Made by a program: the position numbers and the translations under genes. A stretch of 64,000 nucleotides of DNA from Sulfuricaulis sp. GTDB lineage: Bacteria > Pseudomonadota > Gammaproteobacteria > Acidiferrobacterales > Sulfurifustaceae. A model generated the notes under the pieces. The model was not told where the DNA came from and searched no databases. It saw only the letters and a program-made list of their open reading frames with translations. Where the stretch lies: NCBI RefSeq assembly GCF_024653915.1, contig NZ_JANLGY010000011.1:62001-126000 (forward strand), in the 5' to 3' direction. This document shows positions 38,389 through 48,151 of this stretch, one piece after another; positions within the stretch are counted from its first letter, which is position 1; every line of letters begins with the position of its first letter.

Positions 38389-39360
38389 ATGCGTCCCGAA
38401 ACCTCCGAAATCGCCGATCTGTTTGAGTTGCCGTTCAACGATCTCGTCTATCGTGCCCAGACGGTGCACCGCCAGCATTTCGATCCGAACGCGGTCCAGC
38501 TTTCCACGCTGCTGTCCATCAAGACCGGCGGTTGCTCCGAAGATTGCGGCTATTGTTCCCAGTCGGCGCGGTTCCACACGGACGTAGAAAGCCAGCCCTT
38601 GATGTCGCAGAATGAAGTTATTGCTGCCGCGCGCGCGGCCCAGGCGCGCGGCGCCACCCGCTTCTGCATGGGTGCGGCCTGGCGCGGTCCGAAGGAAAAA
38701 GATCTGACTCTGGTCGCGGATATGATCCGCGCGGTCAAGGACCTCGGCCTGGAAACCTGCGCCACGCTCGGCCTGTTGCGCGACGGGCAGGCGGAGCAGC
38801 TGGCGCAGGCGGGCCTGGACTACTACAACCACAATCTGGATACGTCACGAGCCCATTACGACAACATTGTTCACACCCATTCTTTCGACAGCCGGCTGGA
38901 TACGCTGAGAAAGGTGCGTTCCGCCGGGCTCAAGGTCTGCTGCGGCGGCATTATGGGCATGGGGGAATCGCGCACGGACCGTGTTCAGTTCATCGCCGAG
39001 CTGGCCGCCCTCGATCCGCCGCCGGAATCGGTGCCGATCAACCTGCTGGTGCATATTCCCGGCACGCCGATGTCCGATAAACAGGCGCTCGACCCCATAG
39101 AATTCGTGCGCACCATTGCGGTGGCACGCATTGCCATGCCGACGTCTTTCGTGCGCCTCTCCGCCGGCCGCAGCGCCATGCCCGACCATCTCCAGGCCCT
39201 GTGTTTCCTGGCCGGCGCCAATTCCATTTTCTACGGTGACCGGCTGCTAACCACGCCCAACCCGGAATCCGACGCCGATCTCAGGCTGTTCGAGAAATTG
39301 GGCATTTACCCCTTGTCCCCTGCAATACCGGCGCCGACGCGCAAAACAGCAGAAGCCTGA
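38389..39360 (+). CDS. bioB: Biotin synthase
   Basis: A radical SAM sulfur-insertion enzyme of 323 residues that converts dethiobiotin to biotin. The SAM cluster motif CSEDCGYC has Cys at 49, 53 and 56, followed by [16 protein letters not shown] and the RLSAGR segment. ATG 38389 matches family starts; the open frame upstream is not conserved. No other bio genes are adjacent. Confidence 0.96.
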   Translation: MRPETSEIADLFELPFNDLVYRAQTVHRQHFDPNAVQLSTLLSIKTGGCSEDCGYCSQSARFHTDVESQPLMSQNEVIAAARAAQARGATRFCMGAAWRGPKEKDLTLVADMIRAVKDLGLETCATLGLLRDGQAEQLAQAGLDYYNHNLDTSRAHYDNIVHTHSFDSRLDTLRKVRSAGLKVCCGGIMGMGESRTDRVQFIAELAALDPPPESVPINLLVHIPGTPMSDKQALDPIEFVRTIAVARIAMPTSFVRLSAGRSAMPDHLQALCFLAGANSIFYGDRLLTTPNPESDADLRLFEKLGIYPLSPAIPAPTRKTAEA

Positions 39361-39402
39361 TAGCTTTTTTGGTTCCGGATTTCCGGACCTCAGCCGCGCG
39401 CC

Positions 39403-39951
39403 TTATTTATGATCCGTTTGTTTGTCTGGCTGCGTCACCGGCAGGCGCACCGGGCGGATTTCAAATTCCATTTTTTCCAGATCGCCGAGTACCCAGGTGG
39501 CCGGCGCGCTCACGCCGCCGACGGTGCCGGGGTCGACCCGAAGCGTTTCGCCGCCTTTGATATTTTTAATCCGCTCGATGACGGCGTGATGTTCGTGTCC
39601 GTTGCACACGAGTTCGTAATCACCCGTGAGCGCCATGGCCTTGGCGTAATGCGGATAATGGACAATGAAGATTCGTTTCCCCGCCAAAGCGAACGATCCG
39701 TCCTGACCGTAGTAATGCGCATGATTTTCCGGCTTGTGCGCCAGCTTTGAAAGATGAAACAAGTCGCCCTGGTTATTACCGTGCACCAGATGTATCGGCA
39801 GCCCCAGCGGGATGATGGCGTGCAGCGTGGAGGGCGCCACCAGGTCACCGCAATGAATCACCGCCTGTACGCCCAGTGATTTGGCCTCGGTGACGGCGGC
39901 GGCGAGATGATCACGGTGATCGTGACTGTCGGAAACGATGCAGATTTTCAT
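39403..39951 (-). CDS. YfcE-family metallophosphoesterase
   Basis: A phosphodiesterase-fold protein of 182 residues. Metal-binding motifs are in order: SDSHDH, CGDLV, HGNN and GHEHH. This is the MJ0936/YfcE family, which hydrolyses phosphodiesters in vitro. It is convergent with bioB, and its 5' side marks the left edge of the low-GC island. Confidence 0.88.
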   Translation of the reverse strand: MKICIVSDSHDHRDHLAAAVTEAKSLGVQAVIHCGDLVAPSTLHAIIPLGLPIHLVHGNNQGDLFHLSKLAHKPENHAHYYGQDGSFALAGKRIFIVHYPHYAKAMALTGDYELVCNGHEHHAVIERIKNIKGGETLRVDPGTVGGVSAPATWVLGDLEKMEFEIRPVRLPVTQPDKQTDHK

Positions 39952-40062
39952 AGGGACGTGATTCTATCGCAGTGAGTGAAGTATGCGCAGCAAGCCCGCG
40001 TTTTTATTAGTAAACCAAACATATATAAGTACACTTCTATGTTATAGTATTACAAAATATAT

Positions 40063-40091
40063 TTGACTTACTTTATATCTAAAGGCATACT
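40063..40091 (+). promoter_or_regulatory. Promoter of vapBC
   Basis: TTGACT (40063-40068), 17 bases, then CATACT (40086-40091). The surroundings are very AT-rich (about 40000-40100), with short inverted repeats that could bind VapB. GGAG at 40104-40107 serves the vapB ATG. Confidence 0.6.
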
Positions 40092-40115
40092 TTTAAAAAA
40101 TACGGAGATTCAGCA

Positions 40116-40346
40116 ATGGATACTTACATGACTATCAAAGGCCAGATCGTGATTCCCTCAAAAATCCGGCGGAAACTCGGGATGACAGAGAACACCCGCA
40201 TCCAAGTGGATGTGGATGAGCAAGCACATAAGATCGTTCTGACCCCTATTACCCGCGAATACATCCAGAGCCTGCGTGGAAAGTACAAGGGGAAAGGCCT
40301 GTTGAAAGCCTTGGCGGCGGAAAAGAAGCGCGAGAAGGAGCTTTAA
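40116..40346 (+). CDS. vapB: AbrB/VapB-type antitoxin
   Basis: A 76-residue protein with an N-terminal swapped-hairpin AbrB domain (MTIKGQIVIPSKIRRKLGM). A basic C-terminus would bind the PIN toxin. It lies two bases before the toxin gene, the standard antitoxin-first order. It probably represses its own promoter. Confidence 0.87.
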   Translation: MDTYMTIKGQIVIPSKIRRKLGMTENTRIQVDVDEQAHKIVLTPITREYIQSLRGKYKGKGLLKALAAEKKREKEL

Positions 40347-40348
40347 AA

Positions 40349-40765
40349 ATGGCGCGAAAACCCAAGGCGCTTGTCCTCGATTCGTGGGCAGTGCTGGCGT
40401 ACTTGGAGGATGAAAACTCAAGTCAGAAAGTGGCTGACCTGATCGCCGATGCCCATGAGCATGAAATTCCATTGCTTATGTCAGTCGTGAATGCCGGAGA
40501 GGTCTGGTACATCCTTGCGCGCGAAGTATCGGAAACCGAGGCTGATAAAGGTGTCGAGGGCTTGCGGCAACTTGGAATCGATTTTATTGGCGTTGACTGG
40601 AAACTGGCACGACAGGCCGGAATGTTTAAATCAAAAAATCGTATGTCATTTGCTGACTGTTTTGCGGCAGCCCTAGCTAAGGAGCAGAAGGCAGAGTTGG
40701 TGACTGGAGACAAGGAATTCAAGCAGGTAGAAAGTGACATCCGTATCAGGTGGTTGGAAGCATAA
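40349..40765 (+). CDS. vapC: PIN-domain toxin VapC
   Basis: A 138-residue PIN-domain ribonuclease. Acidic residues are in place: Asp in VLDSWAV, Glu in NAGEVWY, Asp in SFADCFAAA and Asp in TGDKEF. VapC toxins usually cut tRNA or rRNA when freed from VapB. The gene stops 18 bases before the GHKL ATPase gene, so toxin-antitoxin and the following genes may share one transcript. Confidence 0.88.
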   Translation: MARKPKALVLDSWAVLAYLEDENSSQKVADLIADAHEHEIPLLMSVVNAGEVWYILAREVSETEADKGVEGLRQLGIDFIGVDWKLARQAGMFKSKNRMSFADCFAAALAKEQKAELVTGDKEFKQVESDIRIRWLEA

Positions 40766-40783
40766 AAGAGGAAGGGTAAGCAC

Positions 40784-42658
40784 ATGGCAGAATGGTATTT
40801 TGATACTTATCGTCCACAGGACAAGCGACGTGATCCTATTCAAGGAGAATTCTTCTCGTCGGAGACAATTTCAGATCCGGGACGTGCATTGGTGCGCGAA
40901 GGAATTCAGAACAGCCTCGATGCAGCCATTGGAGATGAGCCTGTACTCGTTCGCATCTTTGTATCCGGTAAAGAGAATGCGAAGAAGAGCAAAGACGTGA
41001 GCGAATTCTTGACGGATGGTTGGGAGCATTTTCGCGCTCCTGATAACGGATTGAGAGAAGTCCCGGATGGCAGCGAACTTTGCGAATTTCTTGTCTTTGA
41101 GGATTTCTTTACGAAAGGCCTTACCGGCGATATCTCAAAAGTGCCATACGGAAAGAACCAAAAAAATGCTTTTGCTCATTTCTTCCGAGGCGATGGCATT
41201 TCAGATAAAGGCGAAGGTGATCGTGGCAGTTGGGGGGTTGGAAAAACCGTGTTTCAGCGTTCCAGTCGTATCAACACCATGTTCGGATTTACCGTGAGAC
41301 ACGATGACAAAAAGGCCTTGCTCATGGGTATGGCAGTACTGAAAGGACATCAGCTCAACAATAAGGATTATAAGCCCGATGGGTGGTATGGATTGCAGCG
41401 CGCTGACGAGATGGTGATGCCGATAGACGATGCGGCCACGCTGGAACGCTTTCGAAAATGTTTCTCATTGGATCGCGGATCGGAGTCTGGCCTGTCAATT
41501 GTTGTTCCTTGGTTGGACCCCGAAGTAACCGAAGGCGCGATCGTCGAAGCCGTATTGCGCGACTATTTTTACCCAACTCTGACTGGCAGACTCGAAGTAA
41601 TTATTAAGACGCCTTCTACAGAAATCACAGTTAGTAAGGATTCGTTGCACGAAGAGATTCAGCGGATTGGTGGAGACTTGGAGCGTGACCTCTGGCCGTT
41701 GATCAACCTTGCACGTTGGTCGCTTGGGGAGGGCACAGCGACCATTCCAAAGCTTAAAAGTCCTGATCTGAACAAAGCAATGGATTGGGATGAAAAGCTC
41801 ATTCCCGAGGAGCTACGCCCACATCTGACGAATCAATTGATGACGAACAAACAGCTTGCAATACGCGTACCTGTTAATGTGCGCGAGAAAAGCAAGCCAG
41901 CGCAACCATCGTATTTCGACGTATTTATTATTCGCGATGGTTCGGATAGAAATGAGCGTCCTGTTTTTGTACGTGGCGGGTTAATTATTCCAGACGTCCG
42001 ACCTCGGCCAAACCGTGGATTAACGGCGCTTGTGATTGTCGAGGACCGTCCACTTGCCACATTCTTAGGTGATTCTGAAAACCCCTCACATACACAATGG
42101 CAACATGATGGTTCCCATTTTAAAGGAAAGTACAAGTCTGGGCCAAAAGATCTGAAATTTGTCAGTGACAGCGTCCGCAATATTGTGAGGCTGCTGACGG
42201 AGACAGAAAGCGAAGAGGATCGTGACATTCTTTCAGATATTTTCAATCTGCCGGATGGTGAACTACAAGATAAGAAGGCCGGAAAGAATAAGGGAGGAAG
42301 TGAGAATGAGGAAAATGGTGGTCACAAGAATGGTAAGCGCATTTTCAATATTTCACGTGTAGATGGCGGCTTTATCATTGCTGCAGCAGGTACTGTTGAG
42401 GCGGCAGAAATTCCTAAATCTCTTGAGATACAGGCTGCATACGAGGTTCGACGAGGGAATGCGTTCACTCGTTACATCCCTGAAGATTTTGATTTCAAAG
42501 ACGATGAATTTGATGTCGAACTTCATAGCGCGACACTTCTGTCGCGCGCTAATAATCGGATTTCGGCAAAGCTTGATGATAAAGACTTTCAAGTTACCGT
42601 TAGGGGTTTTGACGTCAATCGGGATGTGCGTGTAAGAGTCACCGCTGGAGAAGACTGA
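40784..42658 (+). CDS. GHKL-type ATPase, probable defence component
   Basis: A protein of 624 residues with the Bergerat fold of MutL, Hsp90 and gyrase B. The N box is REGIQNSLDAA (Glu39, Asn43), an EDFFTKGLTGD motif follows, and GSWGVGKTVF (148-157) is the G box. The rest (about 250-624) resembles no family I can name; a Lys/Gly/Asn-rich linker lies near 505-530. GHKL ATPases of this kind occur in restriction-modification-like operons. A good ribosome site (AGGAAGGG) precedes the ATG. Base composition is lower in GC than the flanks. Confidence 0.75.
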   Translation: MAEWYFDTYRPQDKRRDPIQGEFFSSETISDPGRALVREGIQNSLDAAIGDEPVLVRIFVSGKENAKKSKDVSEFLTDGWEHFRAPDNGLREVPDGSELCEFLVFEDFFTKGLTGDISKVPYGKNQKNAFAHFFRGDGISDKGEGDRGSWGVGKTVFQRSSRINTMFGFTVRHDDKKALLMGMAVLKGHQLNNKDYKPDGWYGLQRADEMVMPIDDAATLERFRKCFSLDRGSESGLSIVVPWLDPEVTEGAIVEAVLRDYFYPTLTGRLEVIIKTPSTEITVSKDSLHEEIQRIGGDLERDLWPLINLARWSLGEGTATIPKLKSPDLNKAMDWDEKLIPEELRPHLTNQLMTNKQLAIRVPVNVREKSKPAQPSYFDVFIIRDGSDRNERPVFVRGGLIIPDVRPRPNRGLTALVIVEDRPLATFLGDSENPSHTQWQHDGSHFKGKYKSGPKDLKFVSDSVRNIVRLLTETESEEDRDILSDIFNLPDGELQDKKAGKNKGGSENEENGGHKNGKRIFNISRVDGGFIIAAAGTVEAAEIPKSLEIQAAYEVRRGNAFTRYIPEDFDFKDDEFDVELHSATLLSRANNRISAKLDDKDFQVTVRGFDVNRDVRVRVTAGED

Positions 42659-42659
42659 T

Positions 42660-43445
42660 ATGCCGATACGGTCATTTAACTACACAGGTCGCCGACGCAT
42701 CACTAGAGATGAGGTCAGTCTCAGATTGAGCCAATTGTCTGACAAGACGGGCACATTTGATGCTGATATTCGTCTAGACAAGGGCCATGAGATTCCGGCA
42801 GATGCTGTGGTATGTGTTGAAGCATATCGTGGGTCCAGCGCAAGCTGGATGCGCTTTCCGTACGGAACTGTTGGAGCGCTAAAACCACCGTCGGATAGAC
42901 GGTTAACCGAATTTGATGGAACTGACGGAATTCTCTTTCGCGTAAAAGTTACATCGCCAGGTGAGAAGCAGGGCTTGATCTTGGCCGAGGCAGATGAGTT
43001 GTCTCCCCGGCAACCGGATGAAGAGGAACAATCACGACAATCGATCTTACCAGTCAGGTCTGACAAGAATCTGGAGAAGCGTGTATGGAGGCTTGATTTC
43101 AGTGATAAGCCGGTACTTTTGATAAATAGTGCTCTCGGTGAAAAGTGGGATGTTGTTAGAGACCAGGCATTCAGGTCATTGGTTATGCCTGAAGTTCTGG
43201 AGGCAATACTCGTTCGTATCCTGCTTGTGGATAAGGACAAGGGCGATACTCAAGATGATGATACCGGTGATTGGCGCACGCAATGGTTGAGGTTTGTCCG
43301 TTCTATTCCAGTGACAACTGAGCCGCCGGACATCGAGGATGAGGGTGCGCTCGAAGAATGGATAGAGCAAGTTGTTGCGGCATTTTCACGTAGACTTCAG
43401 ATGCTTGATCTGTACGAAGAGTATCGTAGCAGGGGGGACAAATGA
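42660..43445 (+). CDS. Unknown protein in GHKL-ATPase operon, first of two
   Basis: A soluble protein of 261 residues, not recognised. The N-terminal half looks like beta-rich structure (RSFNYTGRRRITRDEV) and the C-terminal half is helical and acidic. No catalytic motif is evident. It starts one base after the ATPase stop and overlaps the next gene by four bases (ATGA), so the three are tightly coupled and likely form one complex. Confidence 0.7.
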   Translation: MPIRSFNYTGRRRITRDEVSLRLSQLSDKTGTFDADIRLDKGHEIPADAVVCVEAYRGSSASWMRFPYGTVGALKPPSDRRLTEFDGTDGILFRVKVTSPGEKQGLILAEADELSPRQPDEEEQSRQSILPVRSDKNLEKRVWRLDFSDKPVLLINSALGEKWDVVRDQAFRSLVMPEVLEAILVRILLVDKDKGDTQDDDTGDWRTQWLRFVRSIPVTTEPPDIEDEGALEEWIEQVVAAFSRRLQMLDLYEEYRSRGDK

Positions 43446-44176
43446 GACTGCGGCGTCTAAATGAAAAAGGCATCGAAGAACTGGGAATGTACTTGGATGC
43501 ACTTGCAGATAACCCGATGCTCACACCTCCAGCAGAAATTCTTGAAGATCAAGCGAAGTCTGAGAGTCTTTCAGTTAAGGTTGATATCGACAGCAAGAAG
43601 TTCTCGAATCGATTTGATGCTGCGAAATATCTTTATGATAAGTTCATCGAAGCAGGTGTAGCAGATTCCGATTTAGACAGGGGTGTATGGGCTTGGTTGT
43701 CGCTGTTCTGGTTCGACACGCTTCGCCCGCCCGCCGGAAAACAGGCAAAGAAATGGCCAGGAGAGCGGGCACGCTGGATTCCTTCGGAATCGCATGACTG
43801 GAAGAAGTTCTACAGACACCTTCTGGCAGGGCCTTGGCGGGTGTACCGGTTTCACCGGGATAATCCGGAGCGTGCTAGGGTAGTTCTGTGCGGTCCTCTC
43901 TACGCCCCAGGCGAGGCAAGCGAACAAATATTGTCGAGACAGGAGGTTGTGACAAACCGTAGCGTGGTCGAGCTTGCAACGCGCATGTATTACGATCCCA
44001 TTGGGAAGAAGGTGAAGCGTGGAGCGGCCAGTAAAGGGGCGGGTACGTTTCGTCGCTTTGCAAATGATTTCCTCAACCAATTCGATATGACGTGGGATCT
44101 TTATGCAATGACAGCAGACCAAGTTGCAACTCTTCTGCCAAAAGAGTTTAATCGCTTTCTGTCAGAAAGACGCTAG
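43442..44176 (+). CDS. Unknown protein in GHKL-ATPase operon, second of two
   Basis: A protein of 244 residues, not recognised. It contains WAWLSLFWFDTLRPP and a run of charged and aromatic residues (HDWKKFYRHLLAGPWRVYRFH). No nuclease or helicase motif is clear. It overlaps the preceding gene by ATGA. It may be a specificity or effector subunit of the ATPase system. Confidence 0.7.
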   Translation: MRLRRLNEKGIEELGMYLDALADNPMLTPPAEILEDQAKSESLSVKVDIDSKKFSNRFDAAKYLYDKFIEAGVADSDLDRGVWAWLSLFWFDTLRPPAGKQAKKWPGERARWIPSESHDWKKFYRHLLAGPWRVYRFHRDNPERARVVLCGPLYAPGEASEQILSRQEVVTNRSVVELATRMYYDPIGKKVKRGAASKGAGTFRRFANDFLNQFDMTWDLYAMTADQVATLLPKEFNRFLSERR

Positions 44177-44205
44177 AATCGAATTATCAGACAGCGGGGC
44201 TTTCA

Positions 44206-44373
44206 ATGAAACTTCTTGATCAGATGTCAAAGAGTGAGTTGCTGGAGCTGCTTGCAGCCGCGATAGATGGTATTGACGGCTATGAGTCAGAAACTGGTGA
44301 CCTCAGGTATTGGGATAAAAAGAAAATTGAGCAGGCGCGCCATATCATCAACCAGATGACAATAGACGCTTGA
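44206..44373 (+). CDS. Possible 55-residue protein at end of GHKL-ATPase operon
   Basis: An ATG frame ending at TGA 44371-44373. It encodes a helical, acidic peptide (begins MKLLDQMSKSELLELLAAAI, ends NQMTIDA). It lies 29 bases after the previous stop. Its last 26 bases overlap the 3' end of vsr on the other strand. No family recognised. Confidence 0.5.
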   Translation: MKLLDQMSKSELLELLAAAIDGIDGYESETGDLRYWDKKKIEQARHIINQMTIDA

Positions 44374-44758
44374 GCCTGACGGTAAGAGTTTTCACATCGT
44401 TGGTCTGACACTCCCAGACCGTAATTACTTTCCACCCGAGTTTCCGAAGATGCCGACGCGCACGCGCATCGCGGTCTCGGTTCTCTGTGAACTTGCGCAG
44501 CCAGAAGGTTCGGCGTGTTTTTGGCGTATAGGTGAACCGACAACGCGAGTGCCTGTGCCAGAAACAACCATGAACAAACACCACAGTATTGCGTCGCGGG
44601 AGGACAATATCCGGTCTCCCTGGCAGATCCTTCACATGAAGTTGTATTCGATAACCGAGCCGGCGAATTGCTGATCTGACTATCTTTTCCGGGAAAGTGT
44701 CTTGGCTGCGAATTTGGGACATATTCCAACTCCGCTTAGCTTTGCTGAGGGTATCCAT
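44348..44758 (-). CDS. vsr: Very short patch repair (Vsr) endonuclease
   Basis: A T:G mismatch endonuclease of 136 residues that repairs deaminated 5-methylcytosine sites. Motifs match Vsr: GRPDIVLPRRNTVVFVHGCFWH (Asp and His of the active site), then FWLRKFTENRDRD and GWKVITVWEC. It starts three bases after the methyltransferase stop, so the two are co-transcribed, as dcm and vsr are in E. coli. Confidence 0.93.
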   Translation of the reverse strand: MDTLSKAKRSWNMSQIRSQDTFPEKIVRSAIRRLGYRIQLHVKDLPGRPDIVLPRRNTVVFVHGCFWHRHSRCRFTYTPKTRRTFWLRKFTENRDRDARARRHLRKLGWKVITVWECQTNDVKTLTVRLKRLLSSG

Positions 44759-44761
44759 ACC

Positions 44762-46357
44762 TCAAATTGCACCAGCCTGTTTCAGCACGACGTGCACAAT
44801 TTCGGCTATCTGAAGTGCAAGCAGAGGCGGAACTGCGTTTCCGACTTGTACATATTGCGCCGTGCGAGGGCCACAGAAGAAATAGTTGTCCGGGAAGGTT
44901 TGAATTCTGGCAGCTTCTCTTACAGTCAGGCTGCGACATTGAGAGGCGTCTGGGTGGATGTAGTAATGGCCATCCTTTGAAATGTGACTGGTGATAGTAG
45001 TGGCGGGGCGTCCCCATTGCTGCACCCGGAAACGGTCAGCAAAATACGCACCATCGAGCGCATCTTCGACATTCGAATGTTCTGGAAGAAGATCGGCTGG
45101 AAAGTCGCTGATCACTGGCGATCGTCCGTGAATCTTTGCAAAGCAACTTGCGTAAAGATATCGGTACAGGTCATTGGTTATGTGTGACCGACTGCTGTGA
45201 TTACACGCACCCTCCAAGTGCTTATCAAGGAACCAGTCTGGTCGGTGAGTTATGTTTGGCGCGCATGGGACAAACTCAGCGCCCCGATCTGCGTTGGGTT
45301 GTCGCACATGCTGGGTCAATTCACGCAAAAGCTTGTAAACTTCAGCTCCTGCTTTCTTCTTGGAGGCCTCAAACCAGCGTCGTTCGCGCGCTGCATGAAG
45401 GGCATGAGCCCAATTATCAGCACTATCATTCCCGTTGGAAAGCCCGCTTCGCAATCTCGGTAATCCATCAAGAACATGGTTTGTCGGGATCGGCGCATGT
45501 TTGAAAAGACTTGGTGGCTGTGCCTGTTCGAGGTCTTCTCGTACACCCAGCAGGATGAGCCGGTGACGCGCCTGTGGAATACCGTGCTGTTCCATACGCA
45601 CCACGTAGTCCGATGATACGAGCGGTTTGGTAGTGTCAGTATGGATAACCGAATAGATGCGGTAACGAGCCCGTGTCTTATTGCGCCCCTGTTGGTTTAT
45701 TTTACGCCCCTCTCGCGCGAGCGCCCGAGAGGGGTCACGCAAGTCATCGACGATGCGGGTAAACACATATTGGTTTTTTACTGTTGCTGACAGCAGTCCT
45801 TTGACATTCTCCATCACAAACATCGCCGGGACATGATCCGCAATAACCTGCAAGTATTCGAGATAAAGATACTGCTTCCGGTCATTTTCTGGCTTGTAGT
45901 CCAATATCCCTTTGTTTCGTGACCGGCCTGCCAGTGAATATGCCTGGCATGGCGGGCCACCAATGAGAACCCATTCAGTCGACCCGTCTAAGGCCGTGTC
46001 GATTGCACCCCTGATTCTTGTCTGTTCGGCAGGGCCAAGCTCAGCATGCATGGCTTGACGAGAGGCCGCTTCGAATTCTTTTGGATATTTCTCATAAAGC
46101 TGCGTAAGCCTATGTTCTTGAGACTCTTTGGGATTTCTCAGAAATTCGTAATATTCCTTAGGAAAACGATTCTCAGAAAATTGTCGCAGGAAGGTTCTCA
46201 GAAGAAGAGTTTTATGTGCGGTACGCTCCTTCTCGATAGAGAGCATAACCTTGAAGGGGTGCTGCTTATCAGATAAACAGAAAGCAGAAAAACCCTCACC
46301 AAGCCCGCCGGGACCAGCGAAGAGATCGATTATCGGGATTATCTTACATCGTGACAT
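44762..46357 (-). CDS. DNA (cytosine-5-)-methyltransferase
   Basis: A C5-cytosine methyltransferase of 531 residues. Motif I is DLFAGPGGLGEGF, motif IV GGPPCQAYS with the catalytic Cys, motif VI ENVKG, motif VIII QARHRLILLG and motif X QVGNAVPP. The region between VIII and X (target recognition, about 290-440) is long. The recognition sequence cannot be read from the protein. A TATAAA-like element lies about eight bases upstream of the ATG, so the message may be nearly leaderless. Confidence 0.93.
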   Translation of the reverse strand: MSRCKIIPIIDLFAGPGGLGEGFSAFCLSDKQHPFKVMLSIEKERTAHKTLLLRTFLRQFSENRFPKEYYEFLRNPKESQEHRLTQLYEKYPKEFEAASRQAMHAELGPAEQTRIRGAIDTALDGSTEWVLIGGPPCQAYSLAGRSRNKGILDYKPENDRKQYLYLEYLQVIADHVPAMFVMENVKGLLSATVKNQYVFTRIVDDLRDPSRALAREGRKINQQGRNKTRARYRIYSVIHTDTTKPLVSSDYVVRMEQHGIPQARHRLILLGVREDLEQAQPPSLFKHAPIPTNHVLDGLPRLRSGLSNGNDSADNWAHALHAARERRWFEASKKKAGAEVYKLLRELTQHVRQPNADRGAEFVPCAPNITHRPDWFLDKHLEGACNHSSRSHITNDLYRYLYASCFAKIHGRSPVISDFPADLLPEHSNVEDALDGAYFADRFRVQQWGRPATTITSHISKDGHYYIHPDASQCRSLTVREAARIQTFPDNYFFCGPRTAQYVQVGNAVPPLLALQIAEIVHVVLKQAGAI

Positions 46358-46420
46358 GAATTTTATATTACCTGAATTAGAAGGCCGGCTGTCGCTTGGT
46401 AGTGAGGATTTTCTGGCGAA

Positions 46421-46451
46421 AAAGAAAAGGGCCAGCTTGCGCCGGCCCTAA
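46421..46451 (-). terminator. Terminator downstream of hppA 3' copy B
   Basis: On the minus strand GGGCCGGC and GCTGGCCC (one wobble pair, GCAA loop) are followed by TTTTCTTTTT. It is related in sequence to the terminator beside the intact hppA (47984-48007), so the duplicated block included the terminator. Confidence 0.75.
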
Positions 46452-46477
46452 TTGATAAATTTTACCCCTCATCCCCA

Positions 46478-46503
46478 CCCCTTCTCCCGCAAGGGGAGAA
46501 GGG
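46478..46503. repeat. CTTCTCCC palindromic repeat
   Basis: CCCTTCTCCC and GGGAGAAGGG form a 10-bp stem around GCAAG. Similar palindromes occur at 47870-47895 and 48055-48079. These resemble small REP-like elements. Confidence 0.6.
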
Positions 46504-46532
46504 AGCGAGCCGAAGCGCGCAGAGCGCGCACT

Positions 46533-47748
<1,216 letters not shown>

Positions 47749-47762
47749 AACGAAATCCTAGT

Positions 47763-47802
47763 GGATACTATAGTATCCGTCAACAACAGATAATGACGGA
47801 TA
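47763..47802 (-). promoter_or_regulatory. Palindromic operator-like sites upstream of nucleotidyltransferase gene
   Basis: GGATACTATAGTATCC (47763-47778) is a perfect 16-bp palindrome. It overlaps a second inverted repeat, TATCCGTCA (47774-47782) with TGACGGATA (47794-47802). The gene start itself (ATGACGGATACC on the minus strand) carries another copy of the unit. Confidence 0.65.
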
Positions 47803-47840
47803 CTGACCGGGTTTATGACGCGGCCGGAACCGGGAAAGGG

Positions 47841-47914
47841 CCTGTCTCAAAATTAAATCCCCTCCCCCTGACCCCCTCCCGCAAGGGGAGGGGGGGAAAT
47901 AATTTTGAGACAGG
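47841..47914. repeat. MITE-like inverted-repeat element
   Basis: Perfect 15-bp terminal repeats, CCTGTCTCAAAATTA (47841-47855) and TAATTTTGAGACAGG (47900-47914), enclose an inner CCCCTCCC-GCAAG-GGGAGGGG palindrome. No coding capacity. Confidence 0.7.
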
Positions 47915-47983
47915 TTCGAGTAAATTGCTCCCGCGTGCGGCAGAGGCTGGAGAGGCTCGCCGCCGGTGCACAGAAAAACAAAA

Positions 47984-48007
47984 GGGCCGGCAAAGCCGGC
48001 CCTTTTT
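47984..48007 (-). terminator. Terminator downstream of hppA
   Basis: GGGCCGGC and GCCGGCCC form an 8-bp stem with a 3-base loop. T runs flank it on both strands, so it may act in both directions. It lies about 145 bases past the hppA stop. Confidence 0.85.
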
Positions 48008-48054
48008 GATGATGGAACCCTCTCCCAGACCTCTCCCGCACCCTCACCCTCATT

Positions 48055-48079
48055 CCCTCTCCCGCTTCGCGGGAGAGGG
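48055..48079. repeat. CTCTCCCGC palindromic repeat
   Basis: CCCTCTCCCGC and GCGGGAGAGGG form an 11-bp perfect stem with a TTC loop. Degenerate CTCTCCC units lie just before it. Confidence 0.65.
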
Positions 48080-48151
48080 AGGCGAGCCGTGGTGCGCTGC
48101 GCGCACACCCCATTTACATGGCGGGAGAGGGGATTCGGTGGGAATCTTCTA

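Larger units (their letters stand above)
47749..48151. other. 403-bp region between nucleotidyltransferase gene and hppA
   Basis: It holds the operator-like palindromes (47763-47802), a 74-bp inverted-repeat element (47841-47914), a terminator (47984-48007) and a REP-like palindrome (48055-48079). No gene is convincing. Confidence 0.75.

Noticed and set aside
47867-48085. CTCCC-rich repeats as a possible CRISPR array
   Set aside because: Units are unequal, palindromic and not separated by unique spacers of constant length.
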